Part shown: in pieces, positions 10,480-22,239 of the stretch
Layout of the letters: each line of letters starts with the position of its first letter
Numbering within the stretch: position 1 is the first letter of the stretch
Assembly: GCA_023213315.1 (NCBI GenBank)
Contig: JAKCPI010002496.1
Location: 98,633 to 162,632 of the forward strand
DNA: 64,000 bases
DNA from: Euborellia annulipes
Lineage: Eukaryota > Arthropoda > Insecta > Dermaptera > Anisolabididae
Direction of reading: 5' to 3'
Translations under genes and position numbers: made by a program
The notes under the pieces: generated by a model
Told to the model about the DNA's origin: nothing
The model's database searches: none
Seen by the model: the letters and a program-made list of their open reading frames with translations, nothing else

Positions 10480-10590
10480 TGATACCGGGGGGCCTGGCAA
10501 CGGAGTAGAGCAACAGTCACCACAATTGTTGCTGTTAAGCAATGCCAAGCGCAGCGAAATCTGGGCGGAGGTGTCTGTATGGTAGTAGGC
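10480..10590 (-). repeat. Dispersed repeat R3, copy 1
   Basis: On the minus strand it reads TTGGCATTGCTTAACAGCAA followed by GTGGTGACTGTTGCTCTACT. This is closely similar to 52636-52757 and, more weakly, to 27945-28070. The copies share a CGCCGG-type end. Its class is unknown. Confidence 0.5.
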
Positions 10591-11452
10591 TAATAAAAGA
10601 AAATATTTCTTAATCTGCGTTGCCCAATACAACGTTCTATATTTTAGAGAGAAGGAAAAGGAAACTTGCAATGCCACATCGCAATTCTAGAATACTCCAA
10701 CCCCCTAACAATGGAGAATTGGCGAGTTAAACTAATTCGTATTTGATTGAAATAACGTCACTCAATATAATGATTTTTTGAGTTGTGAAGATGCATTCAG
10801 ATAACCTAATAATCAACGAGACTTTTAATTTTTCCATCATAATTTTGTATAATATAGTTAGGTATTCATGGTTAATAATTTTGCCTCTGCCTCCTGTTAT
10901 CCTTCACTATTACCTGGATAAATTCGCTGCTGTTAATTATGATTTGTAAACGTAGAGGCGATATACAAAACTTGAGACTAGTTAAGCGTATAATTAATAA
11001 AATTATTATTTGAGACAAATGCGAGTTAATCTACGTATATAACGAACGAGTAAAGTGAGAATATGTAACAGAGGAGAGGGTAATTTATTTGTATGAAAAG
11101 ATAGCCAAGATAAATTGCTGTTGCCTTCGCTTAAAATAAATAACCCAATTGGATACTGAATTATAATTTAGACCAATTATTTTATATATAATGGAGGGTC
11201 CGACTCGAAACACTTTGTGAATGAACGAACGAATGCAATTATTCGAAACATTTACTTGTCTTCTCTCTCAGAGGGAGAAATTGGTATGAACACAACAACA
11301 ACAACAACAACAATTCCTCTTAAATTGTTTGTTTCACCGTCCAGGAATTCCAAATCAAAACCACTATGCAATAGTTAAGCAACTAACTTAACCTTTGTGT
11401 ACTTTTTTGTCATTTAATCTGTATGTAGTGAATGAACAAAGAAACTATTTTT
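10591..11452. other. Non-coding stretch
   Basis: Apart from a short (ACA)n run near 11290-11310, I see no gene or repeat. Confidence 0.5.
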
Positions 11453-12370
11453 ACTTTCTCTTACCTCTAGATATGTTAATATATATAGAGAGAAAGTATT
11501 GGCCATGTCACAAATTTTGATGGAAAATGTTTGATGGATATTCACGTTTTGAGGTCCCCTAAATCCAAAAAAGTGGTTTTCGCGACATGGTCTGTCTGTC
11601 TGTCTATGTGTCTGTGTTGTCTGTCTGTCTGGGTTCAATTTAAAGCATGAAGTAATTGAGCTAGGTCGTTGAAATTTTATATTTAAGTTAGGCACCCCCT
11701 AGGGCGTGAAAATAAGCTTTTTATAAAAATCAGTCAAAGAGTACTAGTACTTTACTGATTCACTTTTTCAGTTTTTTTCTATTTTCTCTAAATTCTCTCC
11801 AACGATTTTTTTTTAAATTAAAAAATCAACTATTTTTTAGATGCTCTTTAAAATGTATATTCTCATTTTGCCATTGAAATCTTCTGAAGACCCCTTTACT
11901 CTTGTACTTCATAGGAAAGATAGAAGAAATGGTTGTCATGTTAACAAAATATAAATATTTTCCCATGTTTATAAATTTTATATCGCCCTCGGGGCTTGGT
12001 GTAGGGGTTAGCGTGCAAACCTCGTATACCAAAAGTCGCGGGTTCGGACCCCAGGCAGTCCGATGATTTGGATACCAAATGGCTTAAATAAGAATGCCTG
12101 GACCCCAAATAAATATAATATATTCATAACGGTTATCGTCAAAGTCTTATATGGCCTGAGTTGCCGAGAAGACTGTGTGTATGTGTGAGTGAGTGTGAAT
12201 GAGAAAATGTGTGAATGTTAAAAAAAAAAAAAAATTACATCGAATGTACCATACTCTCGGAACCTAAATATATGTCGACACAAAAAATCTGATGTGACAA
12301 GCACAGTACACAACTTTCTCTTGCAGAAGGGTAAGAGAAATTTGTGTGCTGTGCGAACAGTCACACCAGA
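11453..12370 (+). mobile_element. HEL1 element interrupted by a SINE
   Basis: Both ends are present: ACTTTCTCTTACCTC at the left and the hairpin ending GTCACACCAGA at the right, each against T-runs. The central GTCTGTCTGTCTATGTGTCT microsatellite and the ACTAGTACT box are intact. A SINE interrupts it at 11985-12234. Confidence 0.85.
11985..12234 (+). mobile_element. tRNA-derived SINE S1 inside HEL1
   Basis: The head is GCCCTCGGGGCTTGGTGTAG, with A box TGGTGTAGGGGTTAGCG and B box GGTTCGGACCC at tRNA spacing. It continues through CCAGGCAGTCCGATGATTTG, GGCCTGAGTTGCCGAGAAG and a GTGT-rich section into a run of about 15 A. TTATATC (11978-11984) and TTACATC (12235-12241) are the target duplication, one base diverged. 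Other HEL1 copies show the empty site. Confidence 0.85.
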
Positions 12371-13020
12371 TTTTTTCTATGGTGGTTACTATAATAAAAT
12401 TGAGATTATGTCAAGAAAAAATGTTACCCTTTGCGTCCTTATAGCTCGTAAATTAAACGAGACAGTGAAATGGTTGAAATGCCATTAGAAAGGGGATGAA
12501 ATTCTGTATCCAAAAATATATAAACGATTATTGTCAGAAGAAGATAAACGACATGACGAGATCTTAAATATGAACGAAATTTATTAAAAGATTGAAGAAA
12601 AATATACTGTATTTTATAATTTGATATATTATAATTTATTTTCCCCTTTGCAACTCAACGAGCATCTCCACACAAACTACGTATAACTAAACATAATTGG
12701 CAAGTTGAGAAAAAGATATTCTGATTTTTTTATCAAGTAAAATAAAATTTGATACTTGAACTTTTAGTAGAAAAGAAAATTTGACAAAATTATTTTTTAT
12801 AATAAGCTCTTTTCAACCCCTCTTCAAAAGTGGGTGAAAAAAAATTTATAAAGCGAATCGGGTTTCAAAAAAAGAGGTAAAAAAAAATAATACTAAAGTA
12901 TTTTTTTTATAAATTTATCTACCTATACTTAAATATTTTTGACGCCCAAAAAATAAGTTTAAGTTAGGTATCAAAGTTTTTTTTTTTTAATTCTTGATTC
13001 GGTGGCTTATTTGTATAAGA
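12371..13020. other. Non-coding stretch
   Basis: AT-rich, no recognised gene or repeat. Confidence 0.5.
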
Positions 13021-13023
13021 TAC

Positions 13024-13057
13024 AACGTTTCGGACACTCATTGTGGCTTTTTTTCAG
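13024..13057 (-). ncRNA. Decayed hammerhead-like module
   Basis: The minus strand gives CTGAAAAAAAG, a weak stem, then GTCCGAAACGTTGTATC. The CTGANGA box has lost its G, so activity is not expected. Confidence 0.3.
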
Positions 13058-13321
13058 GTATAAATTAAGATAAAGTACCTTTTTTTTAGTAAATTTTCTC
13101 TTTTTTTTAGTATGCATCCCTTCTTTTCAAACTCAAAAAATTTTATAAAATTCAACTTTGAATTGTTATGACACGCTTAGAGAAACAAATCCCTGGGTCC
13201 CCCATGTCACAATTAGTAACGTTTTGGCTCCCCCCCTAACGCGTTACATAATATGTGGACGATACCTAAGAATTTTTATTTTGTTCAAATATACTAGAGT
13301 AAATTAAATAATAATTTCAGC

Positions 13322-13382
13322 GCGGGACGCAAACCTCCGAACTTTAGAACAAAAAGCGAAACTTCTACCACTGTGTTGAGGA
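13322..13382 (-). mobile_element. tRNA-like SINE head
   Basis: The minus strand has CAGTGGTAGAAGTTTCGC (A-box-like) and GGAGGTTTGCGTCCCGCGC (B-box-like) at tRNA spacing. Related diverged heads occur near 14205-14265 and 19715-19765 on the plus strand. Confidence 0.5.
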
Positions 13383-13892
13383 ATTCTAACGAATATTCCA
13401 AATTTTTTGATAATTTCGAATAAATTTAATTTTCATAAGATACAACTCTAACAAATTAACTGCAATATACTCAAAATCAATAATTTTATGCAATGTTTGT
13501 AAGCAAAAGAATTAGAACAAATAAATATAAATTTTTTGCCCCCACCAGGTGGAAAATGAAAACGTCAATATTGACAACCTTTAAAGTTAAGGGATGTGGA
13601 TTCAGTCAGATGGAAATTTATTTAAATCAATAGGATAGAATTGGAATAAATTAAAGTGCTTGGATAAACAGTGGCCACAGATGGCAAAAAAAAAAATGTT
13701 TTTTGTTTTTCCTATTCTAAGAGGTAGATTCTCAAAATAAAGCATTATTAGAAAGATCTATGATAGGATTATGTCTCCGGGAGGTGGATCTATGAGAGTT
13801 CAACCCCCCCCCTCTTCCTACCATAAATCTTGAAAACAATGTTATCATAGTGTTAAATAAAATTAATAGAAATTAACAAAAAAAAATGTTGA

Positions 13893-14177
13893 TGAAGATA
13901 TTAGTGAGAAGGATGAATAAATAAAATCCGGAGATGATTTTCAGGCCAATTTATTTGGATTAACTCCTTCCGAATGAAATCAGGCGTCATTGCCTTTCAC
14001 TATATGTTACAAGCGTGATTAACCACAACTTTTAATGACAAAATTTGTTTTCTTGCCCCCCGCATGGTCCTGAAGAAGGAGTCGTTTTGACTCCGAAACG
14101 TTGACTCATAGGGGAAGGAGTTAATTCAAAAAAATAGGCCTGAATATCATCTCCGGATTTTATTTATTCACCTTCTC
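13893..14177. mobile_element. Palindromic hammerhead-like insertion HP-3
   Basis: The arms GAATAAATAAAATCCGGAGA (about 13910) and its inverse (about 14150) enclose the module. The flanks AAAAAAAATGTTGA (13879-13892) and AAAAAAAATATTGA (14178-14191) form a 14-bp duplication with one mismatch. No reading frame is present. Confidence 0.65.
14070..14102 (+). ncRNA. Hammerhead-like ribozyme module in HP-3
   Basis: CTGAAGA, spare A, stem GGAGTC/GACTCC with loop GTTTT, then GAAACGTT. Stem I shows GTC/GAC plus a wobble pair. Confidence 0.5.
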
Positions 14178-14322
14178 AAAAAAAATATTGAATAAAGTAA
14201 AGTATAGAGATTGAAGTCTCGCTTCTTATACTACACGTCAGAGGTTTTCTTCTCGCCCTAAGAGGTAAATATTTATTTATTATGAATTATATTGGACAAA
14301 AATAAGGCCAATTATTATTTTT

Positions 14323-15065
14323 ATTTTCTCTTACATATATATATGTTAATATATGGGTCATTCCATGCCAAATCGACAAATTTTTTTCCTGATCCCCGCG
14401 GATTTCGCTAAAAATTTTCTATCTTTTTCTACCCCTTAAAAGACATTTTTGAGACTTTTTCAAATTTTTTTACCTAACTAAAAAAAGTTATGAATTTTTA
14501 AAAAAACTGCTCTTTTTTTTCAAATAACTATAAGTTATTTTAAAATTGATATTTCGAAACCCCGCTAGGCTATAAAAATTTTGTTTTTTAATATAGTTTT
14601 CAGACAAAAATACAAAAATTATTTCAGAAGACCGGATATATGAAATATTTCAGTTTTTTGAAAAAACCCTAATTTTTAATCCGACCATTTTTTTTTTTCT
14701 AAAAAAAAAAACTTCAACTAATTCTACAATTATCTCTCCCTAATTTCAAGAAGTGCCGACGATCGCTTCTATTTTTTTTTTTTTTTTTTTTAATTTTTTG
14801 TTTGTTTAGTTTTTTTATGAAATTTTTTCAGTTTTCTCTTGAAACGTTAGAAGTTGAAAAATGATATTTTATTCGAAAATTTTAAGTCATCATCTTACTA
14901 AAAATGTTTTTTTTTTCAGTAAAGAACGAGACAAAAAAAAAAAATTTTCAGCGAAATCCGCGGGGGTCAGAAAAAATTTGTCGTTTGGCATGGAATGGCC
15001 CATATATAGAGAAATATAGAAATGGATTCATGTCAAAAATTCGATGTCGAGATTTTGACGGATAT
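14323..15065 (+). mobile_element. HEL1 5' fragment split by a MITE
   Basis: TTTTCTCTTACATATATATATG leads in; after the MITE the copy resumes with ATAGAGAAATATAG and TCAAAAATTCGATGTCGAGA, and stops near 15065. The 3' two thirds are missing. Confidence 0.7.
14354..15002. mobile_element. MITE with about 50-bp inverted ends, TA target
   Basis: The ends are TGGGTCATTCCATGCCAAAT and, inverted, TGGGCCATTCCATGCCAAAC. The similarity continues through CCGCGGATTTCGCT for about 50 bp. TA lies on both sides, within the AT palindrome of a HEL1 start. The T-rich interior has no frame. TA duplication fits Tc1/mariner-type mobilisation, but the class is not certain. Confidence 0.7.
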
Positions 15066-15119
15066 AAAATAAATATTATTTATATATTTTATTTGGAATG
15101 AAAAGATTTATCTCCTTTC

Positions 15120-15196
15120 CAACTATAATTTTTTTCGCCTGGGACAGGATCCGAACCCTCGACCTTCGGCGCTACCTCTGAGCCATAGGCCAACGA
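15120..15196 (-). mobile_element. tRNA-like SINE head
   Basis: The minus strand reads GGCCTATGGCTCAGAGGTAG (A box) and GTCGAGGGTTCGGATCCTG (B box GGTTCGGATCC) at tRNA distance. No full cloverleaf with matching acceptor stem is seen. Confidence 0.5.
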
Positions 15197-15199
15197 GCA

Positions 15200-15947
15200 A
15201 ATTATTATTTGTACCAATCAATGATTCTTTAATTCTAGGCTAATATTTGTGCAGGTTAAAAAAAAGGTGGAATGCTCATCCTTTATCAAGTTCCATTTAA
15301 TGAGTTGACATTTGCTATGCTATAAATAATTCAAAATAGCGACAAGAGCTAACCTCGTTTCAACATGACACCACCGAAATCACAATTGTGATTTACTATT
15401 AATCTAGTACAAAAAAAAAAAGAAAAAAATTGCCTATATTAAAAGCCAGAAAGAAAAAAAAATTCATTTCATTTTAATGCAATCAAATCAAAAGATAAAG
15501 TAAAAAAAAAAAAAACTTTTTCTTTTCTTTCCTTTCTTAATAAGAAAGAAGATTTAAAACCCTCTTGAGTCTTTAGTTCTAAAATATTGACAAAAATATT
15601 TTTGTAAACAAAAGCTAAATACTAGCGCGCTAACCTCCCTTGGCGTGCGCTCTTAAAAGAAAAGTCATTTGGGAGTGAGAGAAAGAGAGAAACTTTATTA
15701 AAGTTGTTGCAAAACTTTATGATCAAATTTTTAAAGATATACGTAGGTACAATCTTGTCGTTAGAGTCAAGGAGCATAAAAAAAAATCAATTTTCTTTTT
15801 TTTTTTTTGTTCTCTAAATTTGTAACAAAGACATTTTGTCTCAAAATTTAATATCTGACAATTTTATACTTCTTTTTTTTTCATTAGAGAAATAGAACGA
15901 AATATTCTATTTTATATTAAATATCTTTAGTATGTCATAAATAGACA

Positions 15948-15992
<45 letters not shown>

Positions 15993-16325
15993 CAAAAAAT
16001 GTCTAAAAAAATTGAATTTTTATTTTTCCTTTAAAGGGTTAGGAGTGTGAGCTCGCTCTTTTGAATAAACCAAAAAATCATTTAATTTAAAAAATGAATT
16101 ATCATTTAACGAAAAATTCCTTTCAAGGTGCTGAGACAATATACAGTAAATAAATGGCGAAGGAAATAAAACTAAAATATTTTTACCCAAAAACCTATAT
16201 CACTTTACGGCACAAAAAGTCCCGGAAAGGCCGAAGATCTTGGGACTGATGGAGACAAGGCAGAGGACCCCCCTCGAAAATCGAAAAATCCTTAAGTGTG
16301 GCCACTTCCCCCGAGTTACCTTAAA
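15200..16325. other. Non-coding stretch with 43-T run
   Basis: Several A- and T-runs occur; the longest is 43 T at 15950-15992. No gene is recognised. Confidence 0.5.
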
Positions 16326-16719
16326 TATAGGCCAGATATACGCTATCAGGGGATCATCTTTTAGACTAGCCTGCCATCTATTGCAAGAATGCTGAACTAA
16401 TTTGACAGTTGATTTTTTTAAATAAATCATCTAAAGCTTATTTAAAAAAATTTCTTAATTAATATGTGATTAATAATAACAATAAATTCATTTTTAAATT
16501 TAAAAAAAAATTAAAGATTATTGGGACAGATTGTTTTTTTGTATTTGCTTGATAACAAAAAAATTAATTACGATAATTTTTTTTATAAGTCATTAAAAAA
16601 ATTATAGCTCGATGTCCCAATAATCTCTTATGAATTTAATTCATTTAAAAAAAAACCGCATTGGAAAATTCCTTATAATAATCTATTTTTTTTTTTTTTT
16701 TAAGTACGTTTGGACGTCG

Positions 16720-18652
16720 CACAGTGGGCTGAGATAGGAAAAAAAGCGGCCATAATTCGAAAAAATGAACTTCAAAATATAAAACCAACGTTTTGCACAC
16801 CAATAAAAGACTATATGTGGACCTCAGTACAATAATTCATTTTTTTTTTACCCAACCCAAACCAGAGCTATAGAGCGCCAAAGTGGGCAAGAAAACTTAC
16901 TAACTTTTCTTTGCGTTTTAAGTGGATATTCAGGAATTTTTTTCATGTATTAATATTGATCCAATTTTAATGAATTTTTTTTGAATCATAGATAAATTAA
17001 TCTTCTTTCTGAAAATATTTTTGTTTTTTCTTGTATTTCAGTTATTTATTTTTTAAATAAATTTTTTTTGTAAGTAAAAAAAAGCAATATAAATTTTTTT
17101 CAATTTCAAAAGTATATGGGATCCATGCGGATCCCTAACAAACTCAATAGATCCTGAAACTAGAATACATGTAGAACATGATTGCATCGAAACTTTTTGC
17201 CCGAATTTGCCCGCCGAATTTTTATTAATTTTTTTATAATTAAATCGGCAGAAAACAAGTGATTTCCACAAACCATATGAATTCTCTCTGCTTTACAGAT
17301 AATATTGAAACGTGACAAAGGGCTGACGGACAAAATAAAATCAGGCTATTATTAGAATGACCATAAAAATTTATGGTGGCCTCTTATGGGGGCCTCAAAT
17401 TTTGAAATCTTTTGAAAAAATAATCTATTAAAAGGGAATATCCAATATTTGAAAATTGTATCTTTTCTTGTTCATATTCTTATTAATATTATTGAAATAA
17501 CTATATTATTTTTGTATACAGTGGTAAAGCCCCCCTGGACCCCCTTACATGCCTTCGGCGAGCAAATGCATCAAATTTATTCTTGCTCACTGTTTGGAAA
17601 TTTTGCAATTGCTCGACTTCGGCGCAAAATTTAAAGTTTTAAATTTCCTTCACTGACTCCACTTTGTCTCTGGCCAATCAGCAAGAGAGGAGTGGTAAAC
17701 AGGAACATAAAACAGAAGTTAGTGGCTAGAGCTTTATATTATAGTAATGATATTTATTTTTAGAAAATAATTTTTATTTAAGTATAATGACCGAGACATA
17801 GAAGCTGACTCAAGGGGCCCAAGAGGCTCGAGCCCCCTCCCCCCAAACCCCCCAATGTTGAGGGAAGAAAATAAGTCATCTTTGTAATCAGCAATTCATT
17901 AAAATGTATATAAAGACGTATTGCTTGTATAAGCTTATATCTAAAAAATTATTTTTTGACCCTTTTGAGTAAGGGAGTAGTTCACCCTATCTATATATTT
18001 TGTAAAAATAAATGACATATTTGTAACGAGTGACCTTTTAAAATATATATAAAAACATATTGCTTGTAATTGAAAAAAAAAAAAAAATATTTTGTTGCTC
18101 CCTTCAGTAAGGGGTAGTTCACCCTAACTATATATTTTGTAAAAATAAATGACATTTTTGTAACCAGTGACCTTTAAAATGTATATAAAGACATATCGCT
18201 TGTAATTATCAGAGCAAAATTTTGTTTAACACATTGAGTAAGGGAGTGAGTTCACCCCCATGTATGTTTTTAGTAAAAATAGATGACATCTTTGGAATCA
18301 GCATCCATTAAAATGTTTATAAAGACATATTGCTTGTAATTATCAAATAAAAATATTTTGCTCCCTTCAGTAAGGGGTAGTTCACCCCAGGTATGTTTTT
18401 GTAAAATTAAATGTCATTTCTGTAAAACGCATATTTTTTTGATTTTTGACATGAGTTTTATTTTATATTTCACACATCATAATTTTTTTTTTCAACTTTG
18501 TCAAGGGGTAATTTCAACCCCTTTCGTAAAATAAGAAAATATTGAAGGGGTATAGAAGAACATATGATTCTGTATGTATAGTTTTAATTTTGTAAAAATC
18601 CGCCCAAAAAAAAGATAATTATGGCCGCTTTTTTCGATTTCAGCCCACTGTG
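16720..18652. mobile_element. Transib-like DNA transposon, non-autonomous
   Basis: This 1933-bp insertion has about 38-bp inverted ends: CACAGTGGGCTGAGATAGGA on the left and CACAGTGGGCTGAAATCGAA inverted on the right, both continuing into GCGGCCATAATT. The 5-bp duplication CGTCG is at 16715-16719 and 18653-18657; the R2 copy at 20.4 kb has the empty site. Transib elements are known for CAC-type ends resembling the V(D)J heptamer CACAGTG and for 5-bp CGNCG-like duplications, and both are met here. No transposase of usual length (around 700 residues) can be read. The interior is partly a tandem repeat. The class call rests on ends and target only. Confidence 0.75.
17868..18430 (+). repeat. Tandem repeat inside the Transib-like element
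   Basis: A unit of about 125-140 bp is repeated roughly four times. Unit starts near 17868, 18008, 18145, 18278 and 18402 are marked by ATGACATNTTTGTAA. Each unit carries ATAAAGACATATTGCTTGTA and AGTAAGGGNTAGTTCACCC. Divergence is moderate, so the array is not recent. Confidence 0.75.
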
Positions 18653-18714
18653 CGTCGCTCCTGAACCCCCTTGTATTTTACTTTGAGTTTTTTCATCATG
18701 TCCCGTAAAAAGAT

Positions 18715-18765
18715 GTTCCAATGGCTAATTGCCGAAAGGAGAAATAAATAAATAAAAAAAAGGCA
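18715..18765 (+). mobile_element. SINE tail fragment
   Basis: It contains AATGGCTAATTGCCGAAAGG followed by AGAAATAAATAAATAAAAAA, the tail motif of the 5777 insertion and similar to the S1 tail. No head is visible. Confidence 0.5.
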
Positions 18766-19811
18766 AAAATACCCCTTTCCCCTTCTATTTTTACTTATTA
18801 CTGACAAGGGTGAGTGAGGAAGTGGTTTAAAAAAGTTTAAAATTGGCTTACGTAATACTTGAATGATTTTTTTCGATATTATTACTGCAATCTATCTACT
18901 ATTTCAAACTTCACAAACGGCAACTTGCTTCTAACAGAATGATTTAGCCTAACTTAAGACCTGTCAGTAAACAATATCAACAAATTAATTTCAATTCAAC
19001 TTTCACGTATTCATAATTGAAATCATCTACCCTTAAGGTAAATGAATTTCAATAACTTTTAGAAATTGATAAAATTAGACTATTTTATCTCTAAGAAAAA
19101 AAAAGATTGAATTTTGACCAAATATCAATAACAATTGATATCTTCTGGTACAAAAAATTAAACAATACTTTTTGATTGTCAATACTTCTTTATACCTTAA
19201 TCTGAACGAAAATTCGTTGTTTGCAAATTTTGATAAACAAGCATATACCCTATGTAGGGATCACGTAATATTTTGTTTAATTTTGATTTTCACCCTTGAC
19301 TGCTTTTTTCCTATACTCAACAATAATAAGTATTATACAGTATTTAATGTTTAAAGAAAATATTATTTTCTCACTTATATAATGATATACGTAACGAATA
19401 TTAAACCATATAAACGTTTGTTAAAACAACATCCCCTCTCGTATTCGTTTAGGGATGATTTTAAAAAGAAGAAAGAACCGCCCTCACTTAGAAAATCCCT
19501 TGAGAATTTTTGTTAGCGTGTTCAAGGCTAATCAAAGTCTGTATCATTTAAGGTTTTTTTTTATTGAACTCTCTCCTCTCAAGACTGGACTTTACAAGTT
19601 GATGGTTTCCATCAGAGGTTTTATTTTAATGGATTAGTTCTTTTTATTTATATAAAAAAAACTTTTACTCTTTTCAAAAAAAATATCACTTAAAACGACT
19701 TATTATGTGAGCCCTAGAATAGAGTTAAAAGTCACGCTTTTTGTTCAGAGGTTCGCTTATCGTCCTGAGAAATAACAATTTATTTTGGATACCAATTAAT
19801 TTTAAGGCGGA
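18766..19811. other. Non-coding stretch
   Basis: AT-rich. A diverged tRNA-like head may lie at 19715-19765 (TCAGAGGTTCGCTTATCGTC). No gene is recognised. Confidence 0.45.
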
Positions 19812-20420
19812 ATAGGACCGAAGGTGTTACGCATGTTTTTCCCGCTAAGATGGCGTTGTGTGTCATAAAAAGTATGCCCAAAAATCAAGTAATTCAAAAA
19901 TTTGCCAAGAGATGTCAGAATGGTAGCTAATAATATTTAATGCATTTGTTTGATTTTCATTGATCTTTTAACAATAAATACTTTATAACTGTTATTATAT
20001 ATTATAAAAGCATAAAAATATATAAATATAGGCCAGATATACGCTATTAGGGGATCGGCTGTTAAACTAGCCTGCCATCTATTGCAAGAATGCTGAACTA
20101 ATTTGACAGTTGAATTTTAAAATAAAATCATCTAAGCTTATTTTAAAAATTTCTTAATTAATATGTGATTAATAATAACAATAAATTCATTTTTAAATTA
20201 AAAAAAAAATTAAAGATTATTGGGACAGATTGTTTTTTTGTATTTGCTTGATAACAAAAAAATTAATTACGATAATTTTTTAATAAGTCATTAAAAAAAT
20301 TATAGCTCGATGTCACAATAATCTCTTATGAATTTAAATCATTTAAAAAAAAAACCGCATTGAAAAATTCCTTATAATAGTCTAGTTTTTTTTTAAAGTA
20401 CGTTTAGACGTCGCTCCTGA
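19812..20420 (+). mobile_element. R2 element, copy C
   Basis: An uninterrupted copy about 609 bp long, inverted relative to copy A. It runs from GGACCGAAGGTGTTACGCAT to GACGTCGCTCCTGA. It provides the empty target site for the Transib-like insertion in copy B. Confidence 0.7.
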
Positions 20421-21559
20421 AGTACGGGATCTATAAAATAAGCTCCCGAAAAACAAGAATGCTGAACGCCTGTAAACTCTAAATGGCTAAAGTCATAGTC
20501 AACTAAGTTATCCGAGTGAAGCAATCAGCCCTTAGACCTTGTCCTAATTTTTCTAAATTAATAGGTAGACAATACGGTACATCCCAAATACATAAGAAAT
20601 CATCAAAGTCCAGTATTAGGGCGTTCTACTTTAAGCAAGAAGAGGTCAACACAACCACTCTTCGTTTGGCCTTCGCTTTTCTCAATTAATTCTCTTCTCT
20701 TTCTCTCTCTACATCAATTCGCGTTAACAAAGTTCAATGTTGAAATAAATTTAGTTGTGAAACGAATAAATAAGGATTGATTGACCTAGAAGCAATCAAC
20801 AAAAGGCTTTAATCAATCCAGAAGAATTAGGAAATTTGATAATTCAACTTGTGGATAGGGAAAGAGCTTTCCTCCTATCCTAGAGGCAAAGAAGCAAGAA
20901 TTTTTATTATAAAATTTATTAAGAATAGATTATTTGTTGGACAAAGTTAACAACTCTGGCTAGTCAGATCGATTTTTTTTTTTAGCTTAAAAAGCCCTCA
21001 AATAACAAACTATATAACCAAACTCCTTGTTGAGTGCAAATACAAAAAGTGTTTCTGTTACCATAAGATAAGAGTTTGCATGTTTAAGGAAAAAAAAGAT
21101 GATAAAGGAAGTTTTTAAGTACACAGAGAGGAAATATACCAGCTACGTTAATTATTAAACAAGTCTCGTATATAATAATAAAGTTACGTCCCTTCTTTTT
21201 TTGAATAAATACGAACGCATGTCATATCTCGGCTGGCAATAACAATAGATTAAGTCATTTGCCATTAAAAGCAACCAAAATTTTGTGAAATGGTCCATAA
21301 AAATGCAGATGGAATAACAAATCTAATTAACAATAAAATTGAAAATCTTTGATTATTATTATTATTATTACACCTTCAATTTTGATATCTCGACGAGGAG
21401 GGAGAAGAAGACATTAACGTTGCTAATGACGTTCCAATTGGGGAAGTGCCCAAAGGGCGTTTGCTAAATTGCCAATGATCATAGCTGAACAATCTGACCA
21501 TATGGAGAAGAAGGAGCAATACTAAGTAAAGGAGATGGTTAATTACAGTAGAATATAAA
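20421..21559. other. Non-coding stretch
   Basis: Slightly less AT-rich around 20520-20720 and 21400-21480. No domain, splice-bounded exon or repeat is recognised. Confidence 0.45.
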
Positions 21560-22087
21560 ACGAGTGCAGGTCAATAAGTCCGTGACTTTTTGAATGAAAC
21601 ACAGGTTTTTGGATAAAAAATTATTTTATTTTTCAACGTAGTCTCCTTTGAGATCTATACACTTTGTCCAACGTTTTTCCAATTTTTTTATCCCTTCCAA
21701 AAAATAAGATTTTTCGGGGCATCAAAATAGGTATTTGTTTGTGAGATGATTACATCGTTGGAGTCAAATCTTTTTCCGTCGAGCCATTTTTTCAGGTTTG
21801 GAAACAAGAAATAGTCACTCGGGGCTAAATCCGGAGAATAGGGCGGATGAGGGAGAAATTCGTATCCCAATTCATGGATTTTTGCCATGGAAACTGCACA
21901 TGTGTGCACCCTTGATGGATCACAAGGTAGTCCGCTATTAATGAATGTCAAACAAAAACTAAAAGACCCAGCTGCTTCAAATTTCGACAGGAGTCAGCTG
22001 ATAGTTGCCTGCTGACAGGAGCAGTGTTGCAATTCAGATAAGAGGTGGGAAATTCAAAAAGTCACGGACTTATTGATCTGCCCTCGT
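21560..22087 (-). mobile_element. mariner element, internally deleted
   Basis: The inverted ends are ACGAGTGCAGGTCAATAAGT on the left and ACGAGGGCAGATCAATAAGT inverted on the right, both continuing CCGTGACTTTTTGAAT (about 36 bp). TA follows at the right; the left flank has lost the exact TA. At 528 bp it is well under the roughly 1.3 kb of full mariners: most of the N-terminal and central coding region is gone. Read on the minus strand, the remaining frame is the transposase C-terminal part. Confidence 0.85.
21688..21951 (-). pseudogene. mariner transposase C-terminal fragment
   Basis: The 87-codon frame contains VHTCAVSMAKIHELGYEFLP and HPPYSPDLAPSDYFLFPNLK, the mariner catalytic C-terminal core. 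The third acidic residue of the DD34D triad is in APSDYF. The second triad block reads DPSRVHT instead of the usual DNAPVHT. Residues before it do not align with mariner and reflect the internal deletion. The frame stops at WKG; one base away the nucleotides encode EGIKKLEKRWTKCIDLKG, the normal C-terminus, so a frameshift is present. The protein cannot be active. Confidence 0.85.
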
Positions 22088-22239
22088 ATAGGCTTCTGAA
22101 AAGACTTACAAGGAGTCCCCACGGGTAGTGGGTCACCGATTATTTTCAAACTCAAAGTATTTGAAGATTAGTATCTGGACATCAATTTCCTAAAGCAGTA
22201 CGATGTACTACTCAAGAACACTCAAGAAAATCGACCTAT

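Larger units (their letters stand above)
16326..18672 (+). mobile_element. R2 element, copy B, carrying a Transib-like insertion
   Basis: The first 394 bases match copies A and C (TGCCATCTATTGCAAGAATG, TTATTGGGACAGATTG, GCTCGATGTCCCAATAATCT). The final CGTCGCTCCTGAACCCCCTT follows after the inserted element. Comparison with copy C shows that the target GACGTCGCTCCTG was split with duplication of CGTCG. Confidence 0.75.

Noticed and set aside
12000..12060. Possible functional tRNA from the A and B boxes
   Set aside because: The acceptor stem does not close and the segment continues into a SINE body with poly-A and target du­plications.
14904..15101. 65-codon plus frame
   Set aside because: It runs across the end of the TA-target MITE into HEL1, so it is a chance frame across a junction.
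17868..18430. CRISPR-like array
   Set aside because: Units are long and adjacent without unique spacers; it is a eukaryotic minisatellite.
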